Assembly: GCF_900143005.1 (NCBI RefSeq)
Contig: NZ_FRCS01000007.1
Location: 1-64,000, forward strand
DNA from: Cryptosporangium aurantiacum
GTDB taxonomy: Bacteria > Actinomycetota > Actinomycetes > Mycobacteriales > Cryptosporangiaceae
Direction of reading: 5' to 3'
Length of the DNA: 64,000 bases
Of the stretch, positions 42,728 through 51,820 are shown one piece after another. The first letter of the stretch is position 1, and the number at the start of each line of letters is the position of its first letter. Position numbers and translations under genes: made by a program. Below the pieces are notes generated by a model. That model did no database searches. It saw only the letters and a program-made list of their open reading frames with translations, and was not told the DNA's origin.

Positions 42728-43671
42728 TCCCGGCGGGACCGGGTCGCCCAGTAGTCGGCGGGAGCCTCGGCCAGGTCGGCCAGCTGCGCCGCCGCGTCCG
42801 CGGGCAGGATCCCCGCCTCGGCCGCGCGCCGGTTCCGGGCGATCTGGTCGGTGGTCACCGCGCCGGTCAGCACCCGCCCGGCCCACGGCTGGGCCAGCGC
42901 CACCGCCATCGCGAACTCGTCCAGCGGCAACCCGAGCCGCTTCGCGACGTCCGCCGCCCGCGCGACTCCCGGCGTGCCGTCCGGCTCGGTCGCCGCGAGC
43001 CGCCCGTTCGCGAGGCACTCTTTGAGGACGACCGCGACCCCGGCGTCGGCGGCTTCGGCCAGCGCCGGACCCACCGACGGTTCCAGCACGTTCCACGTCG
43101 ACTGGACAACCGAGAACAGCGGCGCGCCGCCCACCACGACGCCGAGCGCCCGCCGCACCGAGTCGGCCTGCGCCGGCCCGGACGTGGACACCCCCACCCG
43201 GACGCCGGTGTCCCGGAGGCGCGCGAGCTCCCCGAGCAGCTCGGCGTCGTCGAGCGCCGGGCTCTCGGGTGTGACCGAGTGGATCTGGTAGACCGCGACC
43301 GTGTCGCCGAGCAGTGCCCGCGTCTCCGCCCACTGGCGGCGGAACGCCTGCACCGAGTGGTCCTTCACCTCGTGGACGCGACGGTCCGTGCGCCAGTCCC
43401 CGACGTAGGTGTATCCCCACTTGGACGCGACGATCAGATCCGTGACGTCCGGACGGGACGCGCGCCAGGCGGCGAGGAACTCCTCGGCGCGCCCGTACGA
43501 GCGGGCGGCATCGACATACCGCACACCGGCAGCGTAGGCGGCGTCCAACAGCTCAGCGGTACGGGCGCGCAGGGCAGCAACCGACCGATCGTCGCCCAAC
43601 TCGGCGGACCGGGCCGCCGTCAGGTAGGCCGGCCGCCCGACGGCGGCCAAACCGAGCCCGAGGCGCGTCAT
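42718..43671 (-). CDS. Aldo/keto reductase
   Basis: A 317-residue NAD(P)H-dependent reductase. The catalytic tetrad is visible: Asp in YVDAARSYG, Tyr in the same motif, Lys in [10 protein letters not shown] and His in [10 protein letters not shown]. The C-terminal part has [20 protein letters not shown] and the nucleotide-binding [10 protein letters not shown]. The ATG overlaps the MBL gene stop as ATGA, so MBL-AKR-NhaA form a coupled set. The substrate is unknown. Confidence 0.87.
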   Translation of the reverse strand: MTRLGLGLAAVGRPAYLTAARSAELGDDRSVAALRARTAELLDAAYAAGVRYVDAARSYGRAEEFLAAWRASRPDVTDLIVASKWGYTYVGDWRTDRRVHEVKDHSVQAFRRQWAETRALLGDTVAVYQIHSVTPESPALDDAELLGELARLRDTGVRVGVSTSGPAQADSVRRALGVVVGGAPLFSVVQSTWNVLEPSVGPALAEAADAGVAVVLKECLANGRLAATEPDGTPGVARAADVAKRLGLPLDEFAMAVALAQPWAGRVLTGAVTTDQIARNRRAAEAGILPADAAAQLADLAEAPADYWATRSRREWR

Positions 43672-44747
43672 CCGTCGACCCGGACGCGCGGGGCCCCACC
43701 CGGCTCACCGGCCACCCAGGCCAGCTCACCGCGGCCGACCAGGTGCTGCACGTGTGCCGCGGTTTCGCCGAGGGCGGCGAATCGCATCCGGCCGATCTCC
43801 GCCCACGGCCGCGACCAGGTCAGACCGACCGCGATCTGCCACATCGTCGGCTGCCCGAGCGACGCGACGACCGCGACCAGCTCCCGGCAGCGCTCCTCGT
43901 GGTGCGCGATCAGTTCCGCCGACCGCGCGCTCAGCCCGCGGAACCGGTACTCGTGCGCGGGCAGCGCGTCGTGGTCGTCGTACCCGGCGACCTTCTGCAG
44001 CGAGGCGAGGAAGTCCGCCAGCGGCGCGCCCTCGGCCGAGGGGTTCAGTCCGATGTTCGGGCTGATCCGGGGCAGCACGTGGTCGCCGGTGAGCAGCACC
44101 TTCGTGTCCTCGTCGGCCAGGCAGATGTGACCGGGCGTGTGGCCGGGCGTCCAGACCGTGCGGATGCGCCTGCCGGGTAGCGGCACCAGCTCGCCGTCCT
44201 CCAGCAGGACGTCGGGCTCGGCCATCCGGAAGTCCGGCTCGCTGCGCGGGTTGCCGCCGGTGAGCAGCTCCTCGATGTCCTCGTCGCTGGCACCGGACAC
44301 CTTCAGGATCTGCGTCATGCCCCGGCGGCGAATCTCCGGCGTGGTCGCGCCCATCCGCTGCGGCATGTTGTCGGCCTCGGCCGGGTGCATCGCGACCCAG
44401 GCGCCGGTGGCCTCCCGCAGCCGGAGCGAGAGCCCGTGGTGGTCCGGGTGGACGTGGGTCGCGACCATGCCGAGGACGTCGTCGAGCGCGAACCCGGCGA
44501 CCTCGAGCCCGGCCAGCAGCGCCGACCAGGTTTCCTCGTCGTTCCATCCGGGGTCGACGACGACCACGCCGGTGTCGCCGGGGAGCAGGTAGCTCAGCGT
44601 GTAGCGCAGTGGGTTGTCGGGGATCGGTACCGGCACCGACCAGATCCCACCCGGCAACTTCTCGATCGGCGGCAGCTCCCGCCGTCCCCAGGCCGCCTGC
44701 TGCTCCGTGCCCAGCACGACGATCCCGTCCGACCCGGTTGCTGTCAC
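43668..44747 (-). CDS. MBL-fold metallo-hydrolase
   Basis: A 359-residue metallo-beta-lactamase-fold enzyme. ATHVHPDHHGLSLRLRE holds the HxHxDH site. Further ligands are the His in TVWTPGHTPGHICLADE and the Asp and His in LLTGDHVLPRISPN. The C-terminal part (PTMWQIAVGLTW, FAALGETAAHVQHLV) is a small winged-helix-like extension seen in hydrolases annotated as MBL plus DUF. It is first of the MBL-AKR-NhaA set. The GTG is preceded by GGTGG. Confidence 0.85.
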   Translation of the reverse strand: MTATGSDGIVVLGTEQQAAWGRRELPPIEKLPGGIWSVPVPIPDNPLRYTLSYLLPGDTGVVVVDPGWNDEETWSALLAGLEVAGFALDDVLGMVATHVHPDHHGLSLRLREATGAWVAMHPAEADNMPQRMGATTPEIRRRGMTQILKVSGASDEDIEELLTGGNPRSEPDFRMAEPDVLLEDGELVPLPGRRIRTVWTPGHTPGHICLADEDTKVLLTGDHVLPRISPNIGLNPSAEGAPLADFLASLQKVAGYDDHDALPAHEYRFRGLSARSAELIAHHEERCRELVAVVASLGQPTMWQIAVGLTWSRPWAEIGRMRFAALGETAAHVQHLVGRGELAWVAGEPGGAPRVRVDG

Positions 44748-44868
44748 CGTTCCACCCTTCGGTCCGCCCGCGACGCCGCCGGGCCCCCTAAAAGTAGAAC
44801 CTAAGTCCGAAACAACAGACGCCCAGGGTCAGAAACACCACACCGTGCAGTTTCAGCGCGGGCACCCG

Positions 44869-45405
44869 TCAGGTGCGGAGGGGGCGGCCCTGGCCGTCTC
44901 GGGGGTTACCGGCCAGCAGCACGATCCCGTCGATCACGAACCACAGCCACATCGCCCCGTACACCCCGAACATCAGCAGCGGAAACAGCAGGAACGACAG
45001 GCAGACGGCCAGCCAGAACGACACCCATCCGACGAGCGTCGCGCCGATCTGCACGGCGCCGAGCGCGGTGTGGCCCGCGTAGAGCCGTCCGATGCCCCCG
45101 AGGCCGAGGAAGAACCCCGGCAGCATCTGCAGGAGCCCGGCCACCAGCTTGCTCTTGTCCGAGTACGGCAAGCCGGTGATCGGATCGACGCCGTAGCCGA
45201 CCGGCGGGGCGTAGTGCGGCGGGTGGGGCCCGGGGTACGGCTGTCCCGAGTAGGGCGCGGCGGAGTAGGGCTGGGCGGAGTAGGGCTGGACCCCGCCGGC
45301 GTTCGGCGGCGCCGAGTACGGATACCCGGCGTGCGGCGGAGCCGATGCGGGATCTGCCGGGTACCAGGGATCGCGGTCATGAGGACCGGGGAGCGGCAGA
45401 GTCAT
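44869..45405 (-). CDS. TM2-domain protein with Pro/Tyr-rich N-terminus
   Basis: A 178-residue protein. The first 75 residues are Pro/Tyr/Ser/Ala rich (units like PYSAQ and PYSAA). A TM2 domain follows: KSKLVAGLLQMLPGFFLGLG, GGIGRLYAGHTALGAVQIGA, then two or three hydrophobic segments including WFVIDGIVLLAGNPRDGQGR. The DG...G pattern before the end is typical of TM2. I chose the ATG at 45405; the frame extends 12 codons more without support. Function unknown. Confidence 0.8.
   Translation of the reverse strand: MTLPLPGPHDRDPWYPADPASAPPHAGYPYSAPPNAGGVQPYSAQPYSAAPYSGQPYPGPHPPHYAPPVGYGVDPITGLPYSDKSKLVAGLLQMLPGFFLGLGGIGRLYAGHTALGAVQIGATLVGWVSFWLAVCLSFLLFPLLMFGVYGAMWLWFVIDGIVLLAGNPRDGQGRPLRT
45248..45292 (-). 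repeat. 15-bp coding tandem repeats
   Basis: Three copies of GAGTAGGGC(G/T)(C/G)GG(C/A)(G/C)(G/C) in tandem (45248, 45263, 45278), coding the PYSAQ-type units of the TM2 protein on the minus strand. Confidence 0.75.
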
Positions 45406-45518
45406 AACCGCACGGTAGCCCCTGCGTGCACCCCGGGTCACCGGCCAAAACGGTCAGCGATGCATCGGCGAACGGGGAGCTCCTGTTCAGTAACCTACTA
45501 ATCTGATAGATAAACTCT

Positions 45519-46751
45519 GTGACATCGACTTTCCTCGCTCCACCCACCGCCGACAGCGCTCGTCTGCACGAGGCCTTCGCGCCGGTCTTCGAACGCATCG
45601 CCAAGGACAGCGCCGACCGGGAGAACGGCCGCACGCTCGTCCACGAGCAGGTCCGGTGGCTCGTCGACGCGGGCTTCGGAACGCTGCGGATCCCGGTCGA
45701 CCGCGGTGGCCTCGGCGCCTCGCTGCAGCAGACGTTCGAGCTGCTCACCGACCTCGGCGCCGCCGACCCCAACGTCGCCCACGTGTTCCGCAACCACCTC
45801 GCGTTCGTCGAGGACCGCCTCGCCGCCGCGGTGACCCCCGCCAACGAGGCATGGATCGCCCGGTTCCTGGCCGGCGAATTCGTCGGCGGCGGCTGGACCG
45901 AGGCGAACAACGGCACGCTGGACAACCTCAAGACCGTGATCACCCCGGACGGTGATCACTGGCAGGTGACCGGCGCGAAGTTCTACGCCACCGGCAGCCT
46001 GTACGCGGACTGGCTCGACGTGCTCGGCAAGGGCCCGGACGACGGTCCGCTCACCGCGCTGGTGCGGGTCGACCAGCCGGGCGTGCAGGTCGTCGACGAC
46101 TGGGTCGGGTTCGGGCAGCGCGTCACCGGCAGCGGCAGCGCCACCTACGACCACGCCCGGATCGAGACCGACAACGTCATCCCGTACGCCGACCGCGCGC
46201 CCTACCTGGGCCACTTCTACCAGGAGGCGATGCTCGCGGCGCTGGCCGGCATCGCGGCCGCCGCGCACCGTGACGGGATCGAGGCGCTGAAGGCCCGCAA
46301 GCGGACCTACCGGCACGCGGTCACCGGTTCGATCACCGACGACCCCCAGTTACTACAGGTCATCGGTCGGGTCGGTGCGCTCGCCTACGGCGCGCGTTCC
46401 GCGCTCTCGGCCTCTGCGGCGACGCTCGACGCGATCGTCTCCTCCCGTCTCACCAACGATGCGGACGCTGTGCAGCGGCAACTCGTGGCCAGTAACGTCG
46501 CGATCTCGCAGGCCCAGATCGTCATCATCGAGCACACGCTGGAAGCCGCCACGATCGTGTTCGACGCGCTCGGGGCGTCCGGGGTCTCCGAGAAGCTGCG
46601 GCTGGACCGGCACTGGCGCAACGCCAGGACGCTGGCCTCCCACAACCCGCGCGTCTACAAGGAACGCCTGCTCGGCGATTGGTTCGTCAACGGCAGGAAC
46701 CCGCTGCAGGCACTCACCGGGGCGTCGAGCCACGACGCGTCGCAGGCATGA
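45519..46751 (+). CDS. SfnB/DszC-like flavin-dependent monooxygenase (acyl-CoA dehydrogenase fold)
   Basis: A 410-residue acyl-CoA-dehydrogenase-fold protein. GWTEANNGTLDN, FYATGSLYADW, and the C-terminal RHWRNARTLASHNPRVYKER are typical of the SfnB/DszC group, FMN-dependent monooxygenases for organosulfur and related compounds. It needs reduced flavin from a separate reductase. The GTG start has no Shine-Dalgarno; TAGATA is 6 nt upstream, so it is probably leaderless. The promoter contains ATCT-GAT-AGAT. It is first of three coupled flavoenzyme genes, likely for scavenging sulfur or nitrogen. Confidence 0.82.
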   Translation: MTSTFLAPPTADSARLHEAFAPVFERIAKDSADRENGRTLVHEQVRWLVDAGFGTLRIPVDRGGLGASLQQTFELLTDLGAADPNVAHVFRNHLAFVEDRLAAAVTPANEAWIARFLAGEFVGGGWTEANNGTLDNLKTVITPDGDHWQVTGAKFYATGSLYADWLDVLGKGPDDGPLTALVRVDQPGVQVVDDWVGFGQRVTGSGSATYDHARIETDNVIPYADRAPYLGHFYQEAMLAALAGIAAAAHRDGIEALKARKRTYRHAVTGSITDDPQLLQVIGRVGALAYGARSALSASAATLDAIVSSRLTNDADAVQRQLVASNVAISQAQIVIIEHTLEAATIVFDALGASGVSEKLRLDRHWRNARTLASHNPRVYKERLLGDWFVNGRNPLQALTGASSHDASQA

Positions 46752-48028
46752 GTGCCCGCGAGGGGCACGTCATCCTCGGCGTGAACACGCTGGTCCTGGG
46801 GTACCTGCCCGCGGCCTGGCAGTGGGACGCCCGGCTGACCCCGGATGCGCCCACCGACCCCGGGTACTGGCAGCGGATCGCCGCCACCGCCGAGCGAGCG
46901 ACGCTCGACGCGTTCTTCCTTGCCGACGGGCCCGCGCTGGGCGATCCGTCCTACGACGCGAACGTCAGCAAGCTCGAGCCGACGATCAACTGGGCGCACC
47001 TGGCGGCAGCCACCGAGCACCTCGGGCTGATCGCCACCGCGTCGACGACGTTCAACGACCCGTTCGAGCTGGCCGAGCGGCTGCTGTCGCTGGACCATGT
47101 CAGCGACGGCCGGGCCGGATGGAACATCGTCACGACCCGGCACGGTGCCGCGGCGGGCAACTTCGGCCTGACCGGGCTGCCCGAGCGGAGCGACCGCTAC
47201 GAGCGCGCGGTGGAGTTCGTCGACCTCGTCGTCGCGCTGTGGGAGTCCGCGCGCACCGGCGTCGACGTGGACCACGCGGGGGAGCACTTCACGCTGCGGG
47301 GTCGCCTGCGCGTGCCGCCGTCGCCGCAGGGGAAGCCGGTCCTGTTGCAGGCGGGCGGCTCGGAGAAGGGACGCCGGCTGGCCGGTACCCGCGCCGACGG
47401 CGTGTTCGCCGCCGAGCTCACCAAAGAGGGCGCGATCGAGCACTACAACGAGGTCAAGCAATACGCGGCGGACGCCGGCCGGGACCCGGACACGGTCAAG
47501 ATCCTCCCCGGCGTCCTGTTCAGCCTCGGCAGCACCGAGGAGGAGGCACGCAGGCGCAGCGACGCGCTGCACGACCTGGGGCCGTCGGTCTACTCCGCAC
47601 AGTGGCTCTCCGGCGCGCTCGGCATCGACGCCACCACGCTCGACCTGGACGCGCCGTTCCCGCCGGAGGTGCTGGCGCAGGCGGCCGACCCGGCGTTCCA
47701 GGGCGGCAGCATCGGGTTCCGGCAGTCGATCGTGAAGCAGATCCGGGCGACGAACCCGACCGTGCGCGAGTACCTCAAGCAGACCCGCTACACCGGCTCC
47801 GGGCACCACGGCTTCGTCGGTACGCCCGAGCAGTTCGTCGACCACATCGAGGACTGGTACCGGTCCGGCGCGATCGACGGGTTCAACCTCCAGCCCGACG
47901 TCCTGATCGACGGCCTGGAGGTGATCGCGGACGAGGTCGTGCCGCTGCTGCGCAAACGCGGCCTGTTCCGCCACGAGTACGAGACCACCACGCTGCGCGG
48001 CCACTTCGGCGGATCGGATGTCGCATGA
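46748..48028 (+). CDS. NtaA/DmoA-type luciferase-like monooxygenase
   Basis: A 426-residue FMN-dependent two-component monooxygenase of the nitrilotriacetate/dimethyl-sulfide group. Recognisable segments are AERATLDAFFLADGPAL, DPFELAERLLSLDHVS with the following DGRAGWNIVTT, and PVLLQAGGSEKGRRLAGTRA. The last part has RSGAIDGFNLQPDVLIDGLE. These enzymes cleave C-S or C-N bonds. The ATG overlaps the SfnB-like stop as ATGA. A long alternative frame through this gene is not coding. Confidence 0.87.
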   Translation: MSAREGHVILGVNTLVLGYLPAAWQWDARLTPDAPTDPGYWQRIAATAERATLDAFFLADGPALGDPSYDANVSKLEPTINWAHLAAATEHLGLIATASTTFNDPFELAERLLSLDHVSDGRAGWNIVTTRHGAAAGNFGLTGLPERSDRYERAVEFVDLVVALWESARTGVDVDHAGEHFTLRGRLRVPPSPQGKPVLLQAGGSEKGRRLAGTRADGVFAAELTKEGAIEHYNEVKQYAADAGRDPDTVKILPGVLFSLGSTEEEARRRSDALHDLGPSVYSAQWLSGALGIDATTLDLDAPFPPEVLAQAADPAFQGGSIGFRQSIVKQIRATNPTVREYLKQTRYTGSGHHGFVGTPEQFVDHIEDWYRSGAIDGFNLQPDVLIDGLEVIADEVVPLLRKRGLFRHEYETTTLRGHFGGSDVA

Positions 48029-49005
48029 AGCCCATCGGTGTCGCCCTGACCGGTAGCCACCTGCTCGAACTGCTCGCCGACCCGGCGCCGGTGCGGGCGC
48101 TGGACGGCAGCGGGTTCGCGGTCGCGGTGGCCGGGATCGACCGGATCGGCGATTCGTTTCCGGGCCGTTCGACGGTCTCCGCGCCGGGCCGCCGAACGAT
48201 CGAGTCGACGATCGCGGTGACGTTCCTGGCCGAGCGCGCGCCTCGGCTGGGGTGGCTCGCGGCCGCTGCCGTGCACCGTGACCACCCGTACAACCTGGCG
48301 CGGCGCGTCGCGTCGCTCGACCACCTCGCCCGTGGCCGGACCGGTCTCGCGCTCGGGGTCCGGGACTGGTACGCGCCGGACGGTGGCACGGTGTGGGGCG
48401 GCGCCGGGCTGACCGAGGGTGTCCCGATCGGGGCCGAGACGGCGCGTGGTGCGGCGGCGGCGATCCGGGGGCTGTGGCAGAGCTGGCCCGCGGACTCGAT
48501 CGTCGCCGACCGCGAGACCGGGATCTACGCGCGTGCCGAGCGGATCCGCCGGATCGACCACCACGACGTGTTCGACGTCGAGGGTCCACTGACCGTGCCG
48601 ACGACGCGCCAGGGCACCCCGGTGCTGGCGTGGCGCGTGCCCGAGGCCGCCGTTGGGGCGGAGGTGCCTGCGGACGTGGTGATCCGGCCGGTCGACGGCG
48701 CGCTTCCGGCGGGGTATGCGCCGGCGGTGCCGCTGCTGGCCGAGATCGTGGACGACGGGACCCGGGCGGCGTCGCTGCTCGCCGACGAGCGGGTCCACGG
48801 CGTCCTGCTACGACCTGGTGACACCGAGGACCTGGCCGATTTCCTCGACCGGGCCGGCGCGTGGCTGCGGACGGTCCCCGGTGCGCCGGTCGCGGCCGGC
48901 GGGGCGTGGACGCTGCGGGAGCGGCTGGCTCTGCCCGCACCGGCGCCGCTGCTCGCTGACGCGCGTCCGGCGTTCCGGGCACCGAGCCCCGAACTGGCGC
49001 GCTGA
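48025..49005 (+). CDS. Short luciferase-like (LLM) oxidoreductase
   Basis: A 326-residue LLM-class flavoprotein, third of the operon, ATGA-coupled to the NtaA-like gene. LGWLAAAAVHRDHPYNLARR and VASLDHLARGRTGLALGV are the core segments. It lacks the long insertion of NtaA-type enzymes and its C-terminal half is simplified (repeated LLADERVHGVLLRPGDTED), so it may be a partner or a degenerate paralogue. No flavin reductase gene adjoins, so FMNH2 must come from elsewhere. Confidence 0.78.
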   Translation: MKPIGVALTGSHLLELLADPAPVRALDGSGFAVAVAGIDRIGDSFPGRSTVSAPGRRTIESTIAVTFLAERAPRLGWLAAAAVHRDHPYNLARRVASLDHLARGRTGLALGVRDWYAPDGGTVWGGAGLTEGVPIGAETARGAAAAIRGLWQSWPADSIVADRETGIYARAERIRRIDHHDVFDVEGPLTVPTTRQGTPVLAWRVPEAAVGAEVPADVVIRPVDGALPAGYAPAVPLLAEIVDDGTRAASLLADERVHGVLLRPGDTEDLADFLDRAGAWLRTVPGAPVAAGGAWTLRERLALPAPAPLLADARPAFRAPSPELAR

Positions 49006-49135
49006 CCCCGGAGAGCTACTGGCCGACACCGGAGCAGCGTTCGGCGCCCTGCCGATCCCGGCGGCGTCGAGGTCGCGCTGCACCACGGCCACGGCGTGCC
49101 GTAGCCGTGCGGCCGCGGCATCGTCCAACGGCTCG

Positions 49136-49789
49136 TCAGCCATCAGCGCCCGTGCGGGTGAACGTCAGGTGTGTAACTCCGGTGGGGGAGACCATGGTCT
49201 CGATCGTGTAGTTCCGGTCGAAGTCCTCCAGCCCGTCCCAGAGCCGCACTCCCCGCCCGAGCAGGATCGGGACCACGACCACGTGCAGATGGTCGACGAG
49301 CCCGGCGGCGAGGAAGTCGCGGAGCATGCTGGGACCGCCGCCGATACGGACGTCCAGCCCGCCCGCGGCCGCGCGCGCCGCCTCCAGCGCTTCGGCGGGC
49401 GGCGCGTCGAGGAAGTGGAACGTCGTGCCGCCGTCCATCTCGAGCGACGGGCGCGAGTGATGCGTCAGGACGAAGACCGGGGTGTGGAACGGCGGGTTGG
49501 GGCCCCACGGACCGTGCCAGTCCGGGTCCGAGTGCCATCCGGGCGGCCCGAACTTCCCGGAACCCATGATCTCCGCGCCGATGCCGACCGAGAACAGCCG
49601 CGCGAACGCGTCGTCGATGCCGCCGGTCCCGCCGGGTCGCCCCAGCAGTTCGTGGCCCCACCGAGTGGCGAACATCCACTCGTGCAGCCGTTCGCCGGCG
49701 TGACCGAACGGTGCGTCGAGGCTCTGCCCGTCACCGGTGCCGAAACCGTCGAGGGAGATCGAGAAGTTCTGGACGCGGACGAGAGACAA
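49136..49789 (-). CDS. Dihydrofolate reductase-like (RibD C-terminal) protein
   Basis: A 217-residue protein of the DHFR/RibD-C fold. VRVQNFSISLDGFGTGDGQS begins the family; IMGSGKFGPPGW, PVFVLTHHSRP and VRIGGGPSMLRDFLAAGLVD follow. The last is the NADPH-binding part. It is a likely NADPH-dependent reductase of unknown substrate, not folate. The start is a TTG (49789) with GAAGGAG 8 nt upstream; no ATG or GTG fits. A longer frame to 51832 is antisense to the EAL gene and not real. Confidence 0.8.
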   Translation of the reverse strand: MSLVRVQNFSISLDGFGTGDGQSLDAPFGHAGERLHEWMFATRWGHELLGRPGGTGGIDDAFARLFSVGIGAEIMGSGKFGPPGWHSDPDWHGPWGPNPPFHTPVFVLTHHSRPSLEMDGGTTFHFLDAPPAEALEAARAAAGGLDVRIGGGPSMLRDFLAAGLVDHLHVVVVPILLGRGVRLWDGLEDFDRNYTIETMVSPTGVTHLTFTRTGADG

Positions 49790-50065
49790 GGCTCCTGCTC
49801 CTTCGCGACTCGGCGGGCAGGCCCGGAGGCCCCCGATCCTAGAGCCGCGATTCGAGCTCGCCGCCGCCGTTTCCGGTGACGGCGGGGTCGGCGGCCGCCC
49901 GCACCGGTTCACCCGCGCAGGCAGGCCTGCGGTCGCGTCGGTGGCGCGGTGGGTGAGGCCGTGGATCTTCGTGACCTCGGACACGAGGTGACCCGGATTC
50001 CTCCGGTAGGGCCACTGCCCGCCGATCACCCCGACGTGGGGCGCACTGCGGGGACAGGAGGGGCG

Positions 50066-51820
50066 ATGCGCGTACGGTTCGGGCCGCATCCCTCGGTGAT
50101 CGCCTCGCGGCGCGCGATGGCCCGGCTCGCCGCGGTCTGTTACCTGACCGGCGGGCTGGTCGGGTTCCTCACCGCCTGGCTGGTCCCCGCCTGGGAAGAT
50201 CGTGCCGCGGCACTGGCCGTCTCGTCGGTCGCGCTGATCGGCGGTGTCCTGCTCGTCCTCTGCGGCGAGCGGCTGTCCGTCCGGGGCTTCTACGGCCTGG
50301 TCTTCGCGACGCTCGCCCTGCTGGCGCTGCAGATGTCGTCCCAGCGCGGTCACGCGGAGGCAACCGCTGCCGCGCTGCTCCTGCCGCTGCTGTCGATGTT
50401 CGTACACGCGTTCTTCGACCGCCGCGCCACGCTGCTCGCCGACGCCGGGATCGTCGGGCTGATCGCGCTCGCCCAGTTCGCCTGGTCGGCGCTGCCGGTG
50501 GCGATCGCCGCGACGCTGGTCTGCGTCAACGGGGTCGTCGCTGCGGTCACCGGATGGCTGGTCCGCGCGGCGGCCGAGGCGGACATCGATTTGCTCACCG
50601 GGCTGCCGAACCGCCGCGGGCTGGTCCGCGCGCTGCGTGTCAAGCTCGCCGCCGACCGCGACGGCACGCCGCTGACGCTGGCCCTGCTCGACGTCGAACA
50701 GCTCGTCGACAGCGCCGCCCGCCGCGGCCCCGCGGCCGCCGACGACCTGCTGCGCGGGCTCGGCCAGACGTGGTCGGCCGAGGCCGGTCCGGCCGTGGTC
50801 GCCCGCTACGGCGACACCACGTTCGCGGTGCTGGTCACCGGCGGGGTCACCGCGACGACCGCGCTGCTGGAACGGCTCCGCGCCGCCGCGAGCACCGCGG
50901 GCGGCTTCCCGGTCGGCACCGCCGGACACTGCGCCGGCGACACGTCCGCCCTGCTCACCGGCCGCGCCGAGAGCGCGCTGTCGGAGGCACGGCGGACCGG
51001 CGGCAGCAGCACCGTGCACTACGAGGACACCGCGGGTGTGGCGTCCCAGCTCACTGCCGCACTGACCGCGGGCGAGTTCACCGTCGTCTACCAGCCGATC
51101 GTCGACGCGGCCGAAGGCCGCGTCACGGGCGCGGAGGCACTGGTCCGGTGGATCCGGCCCGGCCTCGGCCCCGTCCCCCCGAACGACTTCATTCCGGACG
51201 CCGAGCGCAGCGGATTCATCCGGGTGCTCGACCGCTGGGTCCTCCGGACCGCGTGCCAGGCGGCGGCGTCCTGGCCCCGCCACGTCGCCACGAAGGTCAC
51301 CGTCAACGTCTCCGGCCAGGAGCTGGACCAGCCCGACTACTACGATCAGGTCGTCGCGGCGCTGGCCGACTCCGGGCTGCCCGCCGACCGCCTCGTCCTG
51401 GAGGTCACCGAGAGCACGCTGGACGCCGACTCCGCCGCGGCGCTTGACGTGCTGCGCCGCCTGCGGGCACTCGGGATCCGGATCGCGATCGACGACTTCG
51501 GCACCGGGTACTCGTCGCTGAGCCGGCTGCACCGCCTCCCGGCCGACATCCTCAAGATCGACCGGTCGTTCGTGGCCGTGCTGGGCCCCACCGACCAGGA
51601 GGCGCCGGTCATCGCCGCGATCACCGCGCTGGCCCGGACGCTCGGCCTGCGGACGGTCGCCGAAGGCGTCGAGGAGCCGCACCAGGCCGCGCTGCTGCGG
51701 CGGTACGGCTGCGACGAGATCCAGGGCTGGCTCTACGGCCGCCCGGGGGACCCCGAACTCATCGGTGCGGCGCTGGCCGGGCCGCGTACCCCGAACCACC
51801 TGCTGACGGGCAATCGATGA
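50066..51820 (+). CDS. Membrane-bound cyclic-di-GMP phosphodiesterase with degenerate GGDEF domain
   Basis: A 584-residue protein. About five or six membrane segments occupy residues 15-165. A GGDEF domain follows (DIDLLTGLPNRRGLVRAL) but its active-site loop reads ARYGDTTFAV near residue 247, so diguanylate cyclase activity should be lost. The EAL domain from about 330 looks active: GAEALVRW, VTESTLDAD, DDFGTGYSSLSRL, KIDRSFV and AEGVEE. It should hydrolyse c-di-GMP, with the GGDEF part as a possible GTP or c-di-GMP sensor. AGGAGG precedes the ATG. The frame extends to 49949 without support. Confidence 0.87.
   Translation: MRVRFGPHPSVIASRRAMARLAAVCYLTGGLVGFLTAWLVPAWEDRAAALAVSSVALIGGVLLVLCGERLSVRGFYGLVFATLALLALQMSSQRGHAEATAAALLLPLLSMFVHAFFDRRATLLADAGIVGLIALAQFAWSALPVAIAATLVCVNGVVAAVTGWLVRAAAEADIDLLTGLPNRRGLVRALRVKLAADRDGTPLTLALLDVEQLVDSAARRGPAAADDLLRGLGQTWSAEAGPAVVARYGDTTFAVLVTGGVTATTALLERLRAAASTAGGFPVGTAGHCAGDTSALLTGRAESALSEARRTGGSSTVHYEDTAGVASQLTAALTAGEFTVVYQPIVDAAEGRVTGAEALVRWIRPGLGPVPPNDFIPDAERSGFIRVLDRWVLRTACQAAASWPRHVATKVTVNVSGQELDQPDYYDQVVAALADSGLPADRLVLEVTESTLDADSAAALDVLRRLRALGIRIAIDDFGTGYSSLSRLHRLPADILKIDRSFVAVLGPTDQEAPVIAAITALARTLGLRTVAEGVEEPHQAALLRRYGCDEIQGWLYGRPGDPELIGAALAGPRTPNHLLTGNR

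Noticed and set aside
46375-49005. 876-codon plus-strand open frame
   Set aside because: The first 550 codons are out of frame with the SfnB- and NtaA-like genes and show no motif; only the part from 48025 codes for the short LLM protein.
48808-49143. 111-codon minus-strand frame starting MADEPLDDAAAARL
   Set aside because: The first 46 codons look gene-like, but the rest is antisense to the LLM gene and loses coding character; no ribosome binding site. It may be a trace of a small lost gene, not enough to list.
49790-50065. Gene in the 276-bp spacer before the EAL gene
   Set aside because: The frame from 49949 runs into the EAL gene but has no ribosome binding site and no family match before codon 40; I see nothing else in this spacer.
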